In this document: one piece after another, positions 13,401 through 28,000 of the stretch | Layout: each line of letters begins with the position of its first letter | Position numbering within the stretch: position 1 is the stretch's first letter | DNA from: Trichobilharzia szidati | Taxonomy: Eukaryota > Platyhelminthes > Trematoda > Strigeidida > Schistosomatidae | Assembly: GCA_944472155.2 (NCBI GenBank) | Contig: OX235272.1 | Location: 100,322,020-100,386,019 of the forward strand | Direction: 5' to 3' | DNA: 64,000 nucleotides | Notes under the pieces: generated by a model | What the model was told of the DNA's origin: nothing | Seen by the model: the letters and a program-made list of their open reading frames with translations, nothing else | The model's database searches: none | Translations under genes and position numbers: made by a program

Positions 13401-16400
13401 ATTGTTTACCTTTTTTCTTTTTAACAGATTGCTCTGATACAGCACGTATACAGTTTAAACTTACATAATATAAACTTAAGTTCAAATGAACCGGATATAT
13501 GAATGAAATATGCTAGAAATTGACGGAAACTCAGAGGTGAACGTCATGCTTTATTATTAATGGGGTTTTAGGATTCCTCTGTTAAAGCAAGTCTTGTTTG
13601 ATGACCTACACAATGAAACAGTCAAATTTCTAAAAAAACTTTTTACCTGTCTCATGAAGTTCTGAAAATACAAGCAGCTTTGTAAAGTGAAAAAAAATAC
13701 TTGAAGTCGATATTGTTACTTCATACAGCCGGTTCTCTTTAACAGTTTGAATAAAGAAATAACGAACATATTTGCAGGCAGGATAATACCAACTCGTTTT
13801 ATTCCGTCATGGATTCTCTCACCGCAACTGCCGACATCCTAAATAAATCAATCATATGTTACAAAATGGTCTCTGAACATACTTCTTTTTACAATGACTT
13901 CAAGTTATAGATAGAGAGTATAAGCATAAGCAACCTAATTTCCAAGATGATATAAGTAGACAATTATTTAGTGTTTCAAGAGTAACTATTTATATAGTAA
14001 GAGATGGAATTCAGATTTCTCTTGAAAAGAAGGATGGATGGAGTGGAGACGAAATACAAGATACAACCAGAGAGTTAATTTATCCATATTATGGTGGAGA
14101 ATTCACGAGGGTGGTGGTGGGGTGAATAGTGAAGTAAAATTATAAATTAGATAAAATAATTTAATTTAGGAGATTTGGAACTTGAACAGTGAGTTCACCT
14201 CAGTGAGTGAAAATCAAAATCATGATTGAGTGGAATGTTATGTATGCAACAGAACAAAACACAAAAGCATACGAACAAAACAATTATGGTTAGCAGGTCG
14301 GGTATTGAAAGATTAGTTACACTCTCTTTCTGTATGCATAGGTCAGGTCGAAGTATTTTGATGATGACAATGGCTTCTGCGAACCGAAGTAACCATGCTT
14401 TTTTTGTGTGCTGATTGATTATTTTGAAGGACTGACTAATTTCCACTTTATGTCCCGTGTCAATTAGAAGTCTGGCAATTGCGCTTGAGAAAATTTTCCT
14501 GCTTTTCATATGGGGACACTTCTGGGGATGTGCTCAGAGAATCTAGTAGACGCTCTTTTCTCAGTCCTTCCTATTTACTTGCTGTCACAAGTGAAGGTGA
14601 ATTGGTAATTGAAGTTGACATGCAGAGCAGGATACTTATCTGCCTTTGATTGGGTTAACGAGCGTAGTGTTGTAAAATGGAACGAGTCTAGAGGCGGGAA
14701 ATGTTCTTTTCAATGCACCTTTGATTCTGTTTTCCCTTCTGATAGATACTTCGTCGCCCTTGTACGCTAGACAGAACTGCCACACCAACCACCCACAACA
14801 TTTACATAGATTACATTAACTCGGTGTGACTAGAAGCAGAAAGCCTACATTATCCTGTTTACTGGTAATATGTTAAGCTAGTGTATCATGTATCGATTTA
14901 AACGAAGTGGAATACATATTTAAACTTACAGTTATCCTCTATTCGTCCATTAGACCAACGACTTCCCACATTTTCTCCAACTCGTAAACCTTGATAAATA
15001 TATCCACTGTTTGATAAATGTGTTTGTTGAAGTAAATTATCAGCCCATTGTTGAGCCATATCCGAAAGATTCTGTCATTGCAAAAAGTTAAATAGAAAGT
15101 TTGAGGAAACCATTAATAATATTCTAGTTGACTGAGAAATTTTCACGCAATAATAACAAAGGACAGTGATATATCCACATATATACAAAGTTCAACTCCC
15201 TAACACAGACACCAATGACAATGACAGAGTGAATACAACAGACAAATAGAATAAACTGAGGATGGCAAATAATAATCATGTGATGCAAACTAGGTGAAAA
15301 ATAGAAAAAAGGACAGAGAAAAAAAATCAGCGTACATTGACGTATAAAAGCATGTAGATGTCAAATGAATTATCTTAGATAACCTTGGGCAAATCATATA
15401 CATAGAGGTTGGACGTAATTTTTTAGATGTATAGGGTAGGTTTATTTTAATGAATTATCTACAGCTTCAGCTATAGGTAAGAGACTTAATCATATACCTT
15501 TAAACAAACTGTTCGGCGTTTCATGTATGGATGTAAATATATATTTTGTTTTCAAGTGGTCATTATTTTATAGATATTATAGTAATAATATTCTAGACGA
15601 ATCCTGTGCTTTTGGATTTGACGCGTTACTCAAAGTGTGTCTTATTTATCGATTGGATTGTCGCTCTGGATTTCTTCGAGGAAGTGTACAGTTCCTGAGT
15701 AATAAACAGCGACGACCCTGACGTTGTGGTTACCTTAGAGTATCCTCTAGTAGGTATCCTCAATAAAATTCAAACTGACACATTGCAAAAATGGCTAATA
15801 CACCACAGGATTAGACAGAAATACAAAAGAATAATGTAGCTGAATATCTGTTGTCCCAATATACGATCCTGAAAGCACTATATGTACTATGCCTTATACC
15901 TATCTCTATAAGACGAATAACAGACCTCATTAAATACTGTCATGAAACTACTGAAATATATATAAGTCAGTTCCAATGATCACAATTAAACAGCAATCAT
16001 ATGATTGTGCTATTTGATAGTTGTTTATATGAATGTCCCTGGAAGAAAAAACTAATAAAGTACAGCATCCACCATATAAATGAAAAATCAAATTAAAAAG
16101 AATAAGGCAATACTAATAATCTACCGGATCAAGTACGAGGGGGCTGGATTCATGTTGACTGCGGTATTGATTATGAAGTTCAACAACAGCATGAATAGAC
16201 TCTTCACGATGTTTACTGCGATCCTATCAACAAAAAGCAGGGAAAAAACAGTTGGTTTTCAGTGTATTTAAGGAGGAAATCAGATTATGTTTTTAAATTT
16301 GAACATCAGTCCCTTACTTATAATTGACTAACTTTGTAATGAATCTATTGATAGGAGACACCAACCTGGGCCCAAAAAAATTCGCTCATCAATATTAATG

Positions 16401-19400
16401 GTATGGTAACAGTAGATGACGACAGACTTGGTAAAGGAAATGTTTATTTGCAATTCGGTATCTCTATACAGCCAAATTATCTGCACTTTTCCTTCAACGC
16501 ATCATTTCCACAGATAATCTGTGTTGTCCTACTTCTGTCCTCTCTTTATATTGTGTTTCTTTGTATTCCTTTATCGTCTCCCATGTATCTCCGCAACGTT
16601 GTATCATTTGCTTTTACTGACATCAAATTTATCTCCCTGTTATTTGATGTATTTTTGTGCCGATGAACATCTTATCAGTAGCACATGCCACAGTTTGATA
16701 TCACTAAACTCTGAAATTTAACATGGAGAAATTATCAGAATTTCAAAAATGTTACTGATACCAATGACAGTGGCAAAGAAAAAGATAGGTTTTAAAGTTT
16801 TCGTAAGGAATATAAAATAATTCTGACGGCAAACTTTTCAAAAATCATCAAAACTGTAAATGTCACGCTACGTAGAACATTTAAAACATAAATAAAAACC
16901 AGAAAATAGTCACAAAAAGTGAACAAAGAAATAAAGAAAGGAAGGATGATGTAGATATTTTTCAAAATCATGCTTAACAGAAGAATGTTACATCGATGGT
17001 AACTGTCTACTCAATAACACACAAACATTAGATTTAAAACTATTCAATAAACTTGTTCGATGATAAAGTGTCCCTCTAGTCAATTTTCTGGGGAAATATT
17101 TCCACTTTTGATCGATTTTCTCATCATATCATCATTTCAGCTGTTCATAAAGTCAAAGCTTCCCAGTTCACGAATATTTTTGAAATATTTTGCATAGAAT
17201 TGTGTCATTCACATTTCTTTTAGTACATTGGTAAGCGAAGTTAAACAAGTTTACATTCCATTACAAAACAAATGTAAAACAGGTTGTTAGGTTACAGAAA
17301 GTCGGCAAATTTAAAATACCGTAGCCAAAACCACGGTGACCTTGGACGACCAATCCGAATTCAGATGCGCAAGATTCTCATAATCGTTGAAAAATACACT
17401 AAAAATACTACTAAATTGATATTACACTGTATGATTGTAGTTTATGTGTTGTAAGAATGTCTCCTAGTCAATACACAGACGATCTATAGAGAAATCAAAC
17501 CATGCGCGACATACCCATTAATTCAAGTGACTGTAGGCCATGGTACTTTGAGATCCATTGGTATTTCTGATACTATTCTTCAACCTACTCTCAGCTCTTA
17601 ACGTAATCCTGATTCCTCCCGGCCGATAGCTGCTACCTTGACGTGGTGGTCGGGCTTGCACATCGCAATGACCCAACGAGCTACACTGGCTGGAACTTAT
17701 GTTCCTGTAGGTCCTACCATGCCAGAAAGGTTGTTTGGATAGCGGTTAGACAAAAAACCGCTACCCAATTCAACATTATGATTCAAACAAATCCACAAAA
17801 TATCATGCCGGATCGGTCGGGGCCCGGATTAACAACGATCGCGCTTCCTGCTGCCGTGTCACAGGGCAGAAGTGATAAATATGCTACTGAGATACACCAA
17901 ACAAGAAAAAACAAACAAAAACAGGCCGCGTGTGACAGGCCTCAAGCAGTTGTCCCCTGGGCTCTGCGGTCACGCAACACTAACCTTTCTCTATTTCAGG
18001 TACCCGAAGACTCAACCAACTTCCACGGTGTGGGCAGCCGGAAAGTAACAACCGCCCACACACTTCCAAAAGCACACGAAGCCTATCTGAGCATCACTCT
18101 TCCCTACTCACATCACCTTCTTCATCTTGCTTCTCTACTACAGCTAGCACTATTCTTCAGGCTAGTGAGCCATCTTCACTTTACTCTGCGTCCACAAACA
18201 ACGATGAGAACCATAGAAACAACCAGATAGCCTTTTAAAGCCACGTCGCCAACTTCATATGGGAGCTTTTAACGTCAGGACCCTCTGCCAAATCGGACAA
18301 CAGGCATCACTAGCAAGAACCCTGGAATCTAGAGCCATGGATGTATGTTGTGTTTTGGAGACACGCATACAAGACCCGAGTGTGGTCAATCACTTGACAT
18401 CACCCGGTCAACAAGGTGAATCTGCAAAATTAACTTTAAGGGTGTCGGGAGACCCCTTAGCTAGCTCACGAGGACTCGCAGGTGTAGGGATAGCACTGAG
18501 TGTTAGGGCGGAAAAATCACTCTTTGACTGGATCCCAGTAGATAGTCGTATGTGCGTGGTCCGTCTGAACGGGTCCGTTAAAAGAAGGAAAGACGGCGCT
18601 ACCCGTCGTTGCCTTTTCGTAGTCTCCGCTTACGCCCCAACAGATTGCAGTTCGGATGAATTAAAAGATGACTTCTACCGGAAACTGCCTAATTTGCTGC
18701 AAAAAGCAAAACGTCCAGAAATAGTTGTTTTAGCAGGCGACTTCAATGCCCAAGTAGGGAAGTTGTGCCAGACTGAGAAGTATGTAGGTGGTACGTATGG
18801 AGTTCCCTGCCGACGAACCGACAACGGTGATCGTCTTCTTCAGTTTTGCTCAGATAATCATCTGTTCCTAGTCAGCACTAACTTTAGGCACAAAGAAAGA
18901 CATTGTGTAACCTGGCGACCTCCATCACCAAATCAACGCTGGACTCAGATAGACCACATAGCCATAGGGTATCGTTGGCGAGGGTCAGTAGAAGACTGTC
19001 GTTCCTTCTGGAATACGTGTGTAGACTCTGATCACGCTCTGGTTCGCGCACGTTTATGCTTACGACTAAATGGACATAAGAAATTGACGGCAGAGAAACA
19101 GTTACTTCCCCAACTAGATCGTGACACTGAGTCCTTATTTAAGGAAGAAATAGCGAAACTAGTTTCTGAGGTCGACAGCAGGACTTCCCCTGACGTAGCC
19201 TGGCACAACATACAGTTAGCTGTGGACACAGCTGTGAAAGCTGTTAATAAGCTAAAACCTAAAGTTAATAAAAGCCATTGGATCTCTACCGCCTCATCCG
19301 AACTGATTGACGCAAGAAGACTGATTCCAGCGAGCTCCAATTATGATGAGGAGCGAAAGGTACTTAAACGAAGACTAACAAAAAGTCTTCGCAAGGACCG

Positions 19401-22400
19401 TGAACAGTGGTGGGCGACAAAAGCGAAAGAGATGGAAAAGGCATCGGCGATTGGCAACACCAGACAACTATTCAGGCTTATCAGGGAAACAGGTGGCAAA
19501 AGGCAAATGATAAGCGAAACAATCTCGGAGAAAAATGGCACCATAATTAGCTCCCAGGATAGACGTCTGGAGCGCTGGAAAGAACACTATGAGGAGCAGT
19601 TTAATTGGCCCACAGCCACACTTAACCTGCCGAACATCCAACACCTCCCTGAATGGGATATAGACACAGGTCCTCCGTCCCTAAATGAGGTTACTAAAGC
19701 TGTCACTAATCTGAAGCAAGGCAAAGCAGCGGGACCTGATGGAGTGACTCCAGAGGTATTTAAGTATGGTGGAGACAGTTTACTGTCTGCATTAATTGAG
19801 GTTCTAGGCAGCGTCTGGGAATCAGAGGAAGTCCCATCGGGTTGGTGTAAGTCACTGATCATCCCGATATACAAGAAGGGAGACAAGTCTTCCTGTGATA
19901 ATCACAGAGGGATTAGCTTGACTAATATAGTATCTAAAATCCTAGGCTCAATAATACTGCGTAGACTAAGTGGTGCTCGGGAGACACAAACACGAGAAAA
20001 CCAGGCAGGTTTTAGGCCAGGTAGAGGGTGTATTGATCATATCTTCACCCTTCGACAGATTCTAGAACATAGGCATTCCTACCGGCGTCCGACAATCATT
20101 ATATTTCTTGACCTAAAGGCGGCATTCGATTCTGTCGACCGAGAGGTTCTCTGGCGATGCTTGGCTGTAAGGGAATGCCGAGAAAATACATTGCACTGAT
20201 TAAGGCACTCTACTCGTACTCATGCAGCCAGGTGAGGGCTTATGGCGAGTTGTCATCTGAAGTGGTGACGACTAGTGGCGTCCGTCAAGGATGCCCATTA
20301 TCCCCATTTCTATTCAACTTCATCATAGACGTACTAATGGACTTAACCCTAACACACTTCAGGGACTCAGTGATTGACTTGTTACAAGGGAATAATCTCG
20401 TCGACCTAGAATATGCGGACGATATAGTCCTTCTAGGCGAGGACGCTGACAAAATGCAGAGTCTGATACAACCCTACACCTTTTCTGAATATAGTAAAAA
20501 CAACGGTTTGTGTAGAGTAAGATTATATCATTTTGTTTCGTCAGTTTCTCTTCAGCCACGCATAAGGTGGCGATGCAATTTTTTATATTAAGTATGTGTG
20601 CAAAGGAATTCTCTAACATCATATACCAGTTAACAGGAAGCTCCAAAAAAATCATGTTCAAGTTAATCAGTTTCTAGTTTTTTTTCCAGATATTTTGAAA
20701 AAGGAGTTGTGTAATAAAGACAAGAGATTGATGATGAATAACTAAGTTGCATAATAATGGGATGAGTTCAACTCAAGTAATAGAAAGAAAGAAATAAACT
20801 CAAAGCAAACGATTGTGTAATCATGGGATGTCTGGCGATAACAGTGTTGAAACTTTCTATAGTTTGGTTTGTAAGGATTAGTTATGTTTTACGAGTTGAT
20901 CACGGACTGATATCAGTTGAAACTGTTCTTTCCATTGAGACGTAGGCTTCTCAGTACATGTTTACAGAATTTAGTGTGTGCTCCTCTTTTTGTCCTCCCA
21001 TTTTAACTGCTGCAGCAGATACCTATAAGTTTGTATACACAGCTCGATGGGGATAGAAGAATCTAATAATAAGGAAATTGTTTCCCAGAGAAAAAATTAG
21101 AGAATCAGCTTTTACAGAAGATACATCATTCACAAAATGCATCGTTTATCAAGAATCATATACAGTATGTGATTCAGACACTCTTCTAACACTGAAGTAA
21201 CTTACCTCATAAAAATAAAGAACAATCAATCTAGAACTGTATACAAAAGAGGAATACCTTTTTATGGGCATCACTTGATTCCAAAAAATGAAAAATAATG
21301 AAGACGGAGAAATAAACATAGTAGTATGAATAAACATTGTAGATTGAGTGAGGAAATATGGACGGTATAAGTGAGGTCTTGAAGATTTAGATGAAGATAA
21401 AACACATACACTCCTATTATATCATAGTACACGATTTCTCGTCAAACCACTTAGATTATTCACTTAGTCAACCAGTGAATCCATGCATTTCAGTTGTATT
21501 TTAATTTAGTCTTCCTCAACATTCCACCTAATGATAAGGTTAGACATTAGTTCAATATGCATAAAAATAATATCTAGACCACCTCAAGTGATCACAATTT
21601 ACAACCTTATCAATTAATTCACTTCCTGTGCATAGCACTCTAAGTCTAAGCATTGCACCATGACATTATGTTCTCACAAAAGTGTAAGAGCGAAAAACGT
21701 ACTCCTTTAATTTCTCGTCTTTTTTTCTGCAAGTTCATATCAAGACTGATTTTCAAAGCAAATTCATCATAGCTTAAATTACTTTAGTTACATAACAACC
21801 CAGCAGATCGGATGAAGATGTCAAAGTCAGATAGCCAGAATCAGAAAGGCAAGATACACATTCATCAACCTGAAACCAGTTTGGAAATCTTCTGCACTCA
21901 CTCAGACAGCATAAACAACAAAATTCGGATTCTGTTCAGCACAAATGTCAAGTCAGTCAGTCAGCTCTTCTATACAGGTCAAAAACTTGCACTGCGTTTC
22001 ACGAAAACGATTTCCAAGAAACCACTGAAGACTTTTATCAACAGCTGCTCACTTCGCTGGCTGGCTGGCTGGTTCCATACTGAAGACCGAATCGCCCGGC
22101 CGGTCAGCCGGCCAGAAACAACTAGCAACAAGAAACTCTGGCTGGGAACGAACCAACAGGTGAGAGCCGATTGCTCAACAAGTATGTAGGAGAAAATGGA
22201 GATGGATTGATCAGACATACGATGAGGAAATCGTCGAATGACATCGCGTGCATTGCAGGCCATCGCTGTAGTTGAATCCCAATAATGGAATGGGAAGCGA
22301 GGAGTGGGTTGTCGGTGCGAATGCGACATGGAGGAGATCGTGTGTTGGGCAGGAAGAGGGGGAGATGAGAGATTATGGGCAATCGTGGGGTTAGCCAGAT

Positions 22401-24159
22401 GAAGAGGACAGCAGAAAATAGAACAAAGCGGAGATGTGTTGTTGAAGCCTTATGTTCCACTCGGAACCCAAGGGAATAATAAGGTCCCTACTGATTGGAA
22501 GAACGACTACCTCATCAAACTGCCAAAGAAGGGTGAATTAAGCCCCTCCAAGAGCTGGAGTGGAATAATGCTCTTGTCCACGCCAAGTGAAATGTAAAGT
22601 CACGTCATCCCGGAGCGAATAAAAGACGCATTGGATGCAGAACTCCGCCAAGCCGGAACAAGCTGGATTCAGGAAAGACGAATCATGTGCTGATCAGATT
22701 GCAACTCCACGCATCATCGTCGAACAAAGCATAGAATGGCAGTCGAACCTCTAACTCAACTTCATTGACGTCGTACTGGCCGTCGACAGACAACGTTGAC
22801 CGAGAAGTAATTTGGAAACTACTTCAACACTATGGAGTACCTCAAGTCCTTATCAGCCTCATTCAACAGCTATATGACAATGCCACGTGTCGGGTGATCC
22901 ACAACGGAAAACTCAGCGAGACGTCCGATGTGCATACTGAAGTAAGATGAGGCTGCCTGTAATCACCGATGATATTCTTAATTGTGGTGGATTGGATTAT
23001 GCGACGGACTGTGGGGAGTGAGGAGTTAGGAATACGCTGGACGACCGATAAGAAGACTTTAGAAGATCTGGATTTCGCAGATGATATATGCCTAATGTCG
23101 CACAAACTCGAAGACTTGAAGGCAGGCGAGAAACAACCAACTGGCTGAAGAAGCAGGCGATGAAGACAGGACTCCAGGTAAACACAAAGAAGACGCAGGT
23201 GATGAAGATAACCGACCAACAGCAACAACAACCAGCACCAATCGCCATTAACGGGAATGATTTAAAAGAGATTGGCTCCTTAACTTATCTGGGAAGCATC
23301 GTTTCAACTACAGGCAGTCAGAACGGATGAAGATATCAAATTCAGAATCGTAAAGGTAAGATACGCCTTCATCAACCTGAAACCAATTTGGAAATCTTCT
23401 GCACTCAACATATGGAACAAGATTCGGATTCTGTTCAACACCAATCTCAAGTCGGTCCTTTTATACGGGTCAGAAACTTAGCAGGCGTGTGACGAAAATG
23501 ATTTCCAACAGGTTGTAATCTTTCATCAACAGCTGTCTTCGCTCCATACTGAAGATTAAATGGTCAGAAAGAATTAGTAACAAGATACTGTAGGAACAAA
23601 CCAAGCTAGAACCGATTGGTCAACAAATGTGTAGGAGAAAATGGAAATGAACTGCGCACACATTAAGGAGGCCGTCGAATGACGTCGCGCACAATGCAGC
23701 CCTTCCTCCAGTGGAATCCCAAAGGGGAGCGACGACTGGGTCGTGCTAGAGTGACATGGAGAAGGTCGTGTCACGAGGAGATGAGAGAGTTTGGGCAATC
23801 GTGGACCAAGCTGAAGAGGATGGCAGGAAACAGAACAAAGTGGAGATGTGCTGTTGAAGCCCTGTGTTTCATTTGGAACCCAAGGGAACAATAACAATAA
23901 TAATCTCATTGTTTGCTTGGTAAAAGAAATGTTTATTTGCAATTCGGTATCTCTATACAGCCAAATTATCTGCACTTTTCCTTCAACGCATCATTTCCAC
24001 AGATAATCTGTGTTGTCCTACTTCTGTCCTCTCTTTATATTGTGTTTCTTTGTATTCCTTTATCGTCTCCCATGTATCTCCGCAACGTTGTATCATTTGC
24101 TTTTACTGACATCAAATTTATCTCCCTGTTATTTGATGTATTTTTGTGCCGATGAACAT

Positions 24160-24203
<44 letters not shown>

Positions 24204-25051
24204 TAGTGGTAAATCTTATCAGTAGCACACACCACACCACATGGTGTAATTCTGGATGCTCAATACTACGCCAAACTGGAATTAAAATATTTAAAACAAG
24301 TGAATCATTTACCCAATATAGCGTAAAATCTTATGGTCTTATGCTTTCTACTTTTACACAAACAATGAGAGACAATAATAAATTACAGATATACGTATTA
24401 AGGAGATATGTTTCAAATACAAACACCATAATAGCAACTTCTCCAATATTATAAGCAAATGTAATTAGCTTAATACGTACCAGAGATTGATTTATAGAAT
24501 GCCTACACCGATTCCCACTTAGCTTTAATTATGAAACATCATTGCGACAGGTTGATTTAACCGAAGATAAGTGTAACTATTCAATGTTGTTTACATACAA
24601 AAAATACGCACGTCAAGACGGAAACAATTATAGAAATGCATCCTTTCAGATTGCCAAATGTTAGTACAACAAAGACACAGAAAACTAAGTGAAACTGAAA
24701 TGATACTGTAATACTGTGAACGGAGAGAAAATAATCAGAAGACACTGTGTGAAAGTTTTGAGGCATTTGAAGACGAGGAAAAAAGTGAATACATCTGTAT
24801 TAACTTGAGAGATTCTACATCATCTAAGTGAGAGCCTCAAGAGGCTGATATTTCACCGCCTGAGAACCCAATCAAACACCATTTACACTTGTCTACGTGG
24901 TTCAAGTTAGAAATCCGAAACTTCATAAGCTACATTACAATGTTTTTCATCATATTATGTCAGAATAATAAACAATCACCAAGCAGGATTAATGAAATCT
25001 TATTCATATTAAAGATTATAAGGGCATAAATACGACAATCAACACATGTAA

Positions 25052-25088
<37 letters not shown>

Positions 25089-28000
25089 CGAACCCCTGGA
25101 GAAAACTTACAACAAAATGATTCTTTTGTGAATCGCCAGATGCCATAATTGCTTGATTTTCACGAGCATCCGTATACACTTCATTGATACATCTTCTCGT
25201 CTAAATTTAAGTAAATAAAATAATATGATTTAATAATCTCCAGTAACTACGGGAATTTAAGAATTTCTCCAACGTTATTTTAAAAGTTTGTCCATTAGAA
25301 ATCATAAATGATAGTGTCAGACTTCTTAATTTGAGTATCCGCACAACTTATTCAAAAGAAGAGGACGCATGCAGCGACAAAGCTGAATTTTAGACACCCA
25401 AGGTGTGTAGACGGTGCACCAATGACCTTGGTCTGAGCAGTTGTGCTAGGAAGCAAATCTGGCCTCTAATTCTAATCTTTCTTTAACCTAACCTCAATCT
25501 ATCCCTAACCAACCATAATACCTCTCGAATTAGGTCAATCTACGCCTAACCTAAAACTAACCAGATATCCTGTTTGGTATTATTAAATTGAATTCTGAAC
25601 CTCTCTTCACGAGTATTGTGTTATTCACCTGGTTTCACTGTCTTGCTCCGAATAAGTGTTTCAAGGCTGTCGGGGCATTCGCGCCTGTTGGATGTCTAAA
25701 GTTTAACTTCTACCATGCAAAAAGTCGATAATGATAACTACTTCCCCATGCTCTACAGTTCTATATTCATCAATATTAGCATACAACAGTCAGCAAAAGC
25801 AAAACAAAAAAATTATATCAAAAACTGTGTTTTAGTAGATAGGATTAAATCCAGTCGAAGTAAGAGACACAATAGCAGGTAGCTAATTTTGGCCATCACT
25901 TAAATGCATATCAAAACCTGGAGACAAGATAATAGTAGATAAGGTAAGTAAAAAGTCGATGTGTATGTCCAAAGCAAGTTCACTTTTAACATTTTGAAAA
26001 AATTTGGGCATTGGGTACATCGTTACACGAATGTATTGATCAAATGTAATAAAACTATGTGTAGATTGTTGGATTTGATAAGCGTATAGAATTATAAAAG
26101 CAGCAAGTCTTTACATAGTGAAATTGGTTATCACATTTGCGTTGGTTTTGTCATTTGATAGGGCAGGGCTGGGGCGTTGTAACCAGGTCAAATTCTGTTT
26201 TATTCCATCATTCCTATTCATCAGACAATTTGGATTCCATCTGATATGAAGCGTTTCTGATGATATTAGACGTTATTTGTGATTTCTAAAATTCTTCTGG
26301 ATTATTTCATTAATGTCAAAAATCAATTTTGTGACCTGATTCTACAGCACCGCATGCAGAAAACCTATGGCTAATGATTTTTCAAACTTTTCTAGTTCAA
26401 CTGGATTTCTTGGTGGCCGAAAAAATTACCCCATGCTGATGAACGATGGTTAAGTTGTTATATACACGAACTAAGATTTTGTAAATTCCGGTTTCATAAT
26501 CCTTTTATAAAGCTATTAGCAGCAGGATTGAATACAAAAACTTTTATAATAATGAAAAGTCGGTTTGAAAATGATACTATCAATAATATCCTAAAGTATC
26601 GACAGAACAGATTGTTCGAGAGGACTTATACTGAGTACATATCAGCACTCAGTTTTTTAACCACACCAGTACTCTCACAGTGAATCGACAATAAATTTCT
26701 GATGATGGCTTCTCTAACATCTGTCAGTTTACATGCTGCAACGGAGCTAGTTACACACACTGTACTTAGACAGCTTTATCATGAGTGCTCATGAGCATGT
26801 AACGGTTTGGCTGAGTAGAGGAGTAACAAAATGCATAAATACCGCAACTTTATCCAACTTGGTCTATGGTAAACTTGATCACAGCAGGCACTCAGCGTCA
26901 TATGTCATGTTCCTAGTAGCTTGTCAGAAGGACCTCCGACGACACCTACCTGTATCTAAGGCGGTAACAATCAACACTAAAAGCATCTGATCTCTGTATC
27001 CAGAAGAAATATATCCATCAACTTAGTCTATTTCGGCCCGCAATAAGGTAAGCACATTCGTCATAAACATTTGTTGATAATTAATACTCCAAACCTCTAT
27101 CTCATTATTTTTTATATTTTTTCCCTTCGTCTATTGGTAAACCTTTACTTCAGACGTTTGTAAATCTATGATATTGTTTAATAAGTTGATTACCACCTAG
27201 GTTTACGCAATACATTTTTACATTTATTACATTCACATACTCCTTTTCTTTACCATTGCTGAATTCACCATTACTTGGTGATTGTTCATGATTATTATTA
27301 TTATTATTATTAGTAGTAGTAGTACCATATTCACAAGACGGCATTAATGCTAGATATGGTCATCATCATAATATTATTATTATTTTGCAGGTGGTTGACA
27401 AATACCATATGAAGTAGAACGAATTCATCCTATCCCGCAAAATATACTGTCATCACTGCGGTATTCAAATCATCAGATGCTTGTGATATGAAAGAGAAGA
27501 CTCAATGCAAAGATGGGCAACACAAGGAGGAGCTAAGTTCAATGTACAATGCACTGAATAAAGAGTGAAGTGAAGAAGAGTGCTAGAAAAGACAAGCGAC
27601 AATTCCGCGACAAACTGGCAGCTGAAGCAGAGCAGGCAAGTCGCAGGCGAAACAGACCTCAGGAAATTATATCAGATAACCCCGTCTCTATCCGGGAGGA
27701 GATAAACACAGAGGAAACTAGTGAAAGATAGTGGAAGGAGTTTGATTAGGATAGAGGAGAAACAAATAAAACAATGGGGTGATTACTTCAGGGGATTCAC
27801 ACTTATCCTTTGATAATATTTACATTCCTACATGGCAGAACAATGAGTGATATATACATATTTTGGTTTCGTGAAAATTCCAGATTTACTTAGGTCAGTT
27901 GATAAAATATTGACGCTGATTAATATTGTTGTGAAAATAAAATATGATTAAGGCTGCACCTGGTTACTAATAAAAACTGATACCATGTTCCCTCATAATT

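Noticed and set aside
16403..16721. Open frames of 66-87 residues rich in Phe, Leu and Ser, repeated at 23913-24225
   Set aside because: Both are translations of the same non-coding dispersed repeat; the hydrophobic look comes from pyrimidine-rich DNA.
17643..18230. 195-residue open frame upstream of the family A endonuclease
   Set aside because: It lies in the 5' leader of the LINE, has no recognisable domain and is not shared by the other copies here. It could be an ORF1, but I cannot support it.
21149..21337. Open frame on the - strand followed by GAGGTAAGT as a further CAP exon
   Set aside because: The translation has no CAP similarity, and exon 5 already joins exon 6 in phase without it.
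24162..24202. TA dinucleotide run as a possible origin or cruciform element
   Set aside because: Ordinary microsatellite; similar runs occur at 25056 and 61898.
25480..25570. CCTAA-rich patch resembling an internal telomere array
   Set aside because: The words are irregularly spaced and not the TTAGGG unit in tandem, so it is more likely chance in AT-rich DNA.
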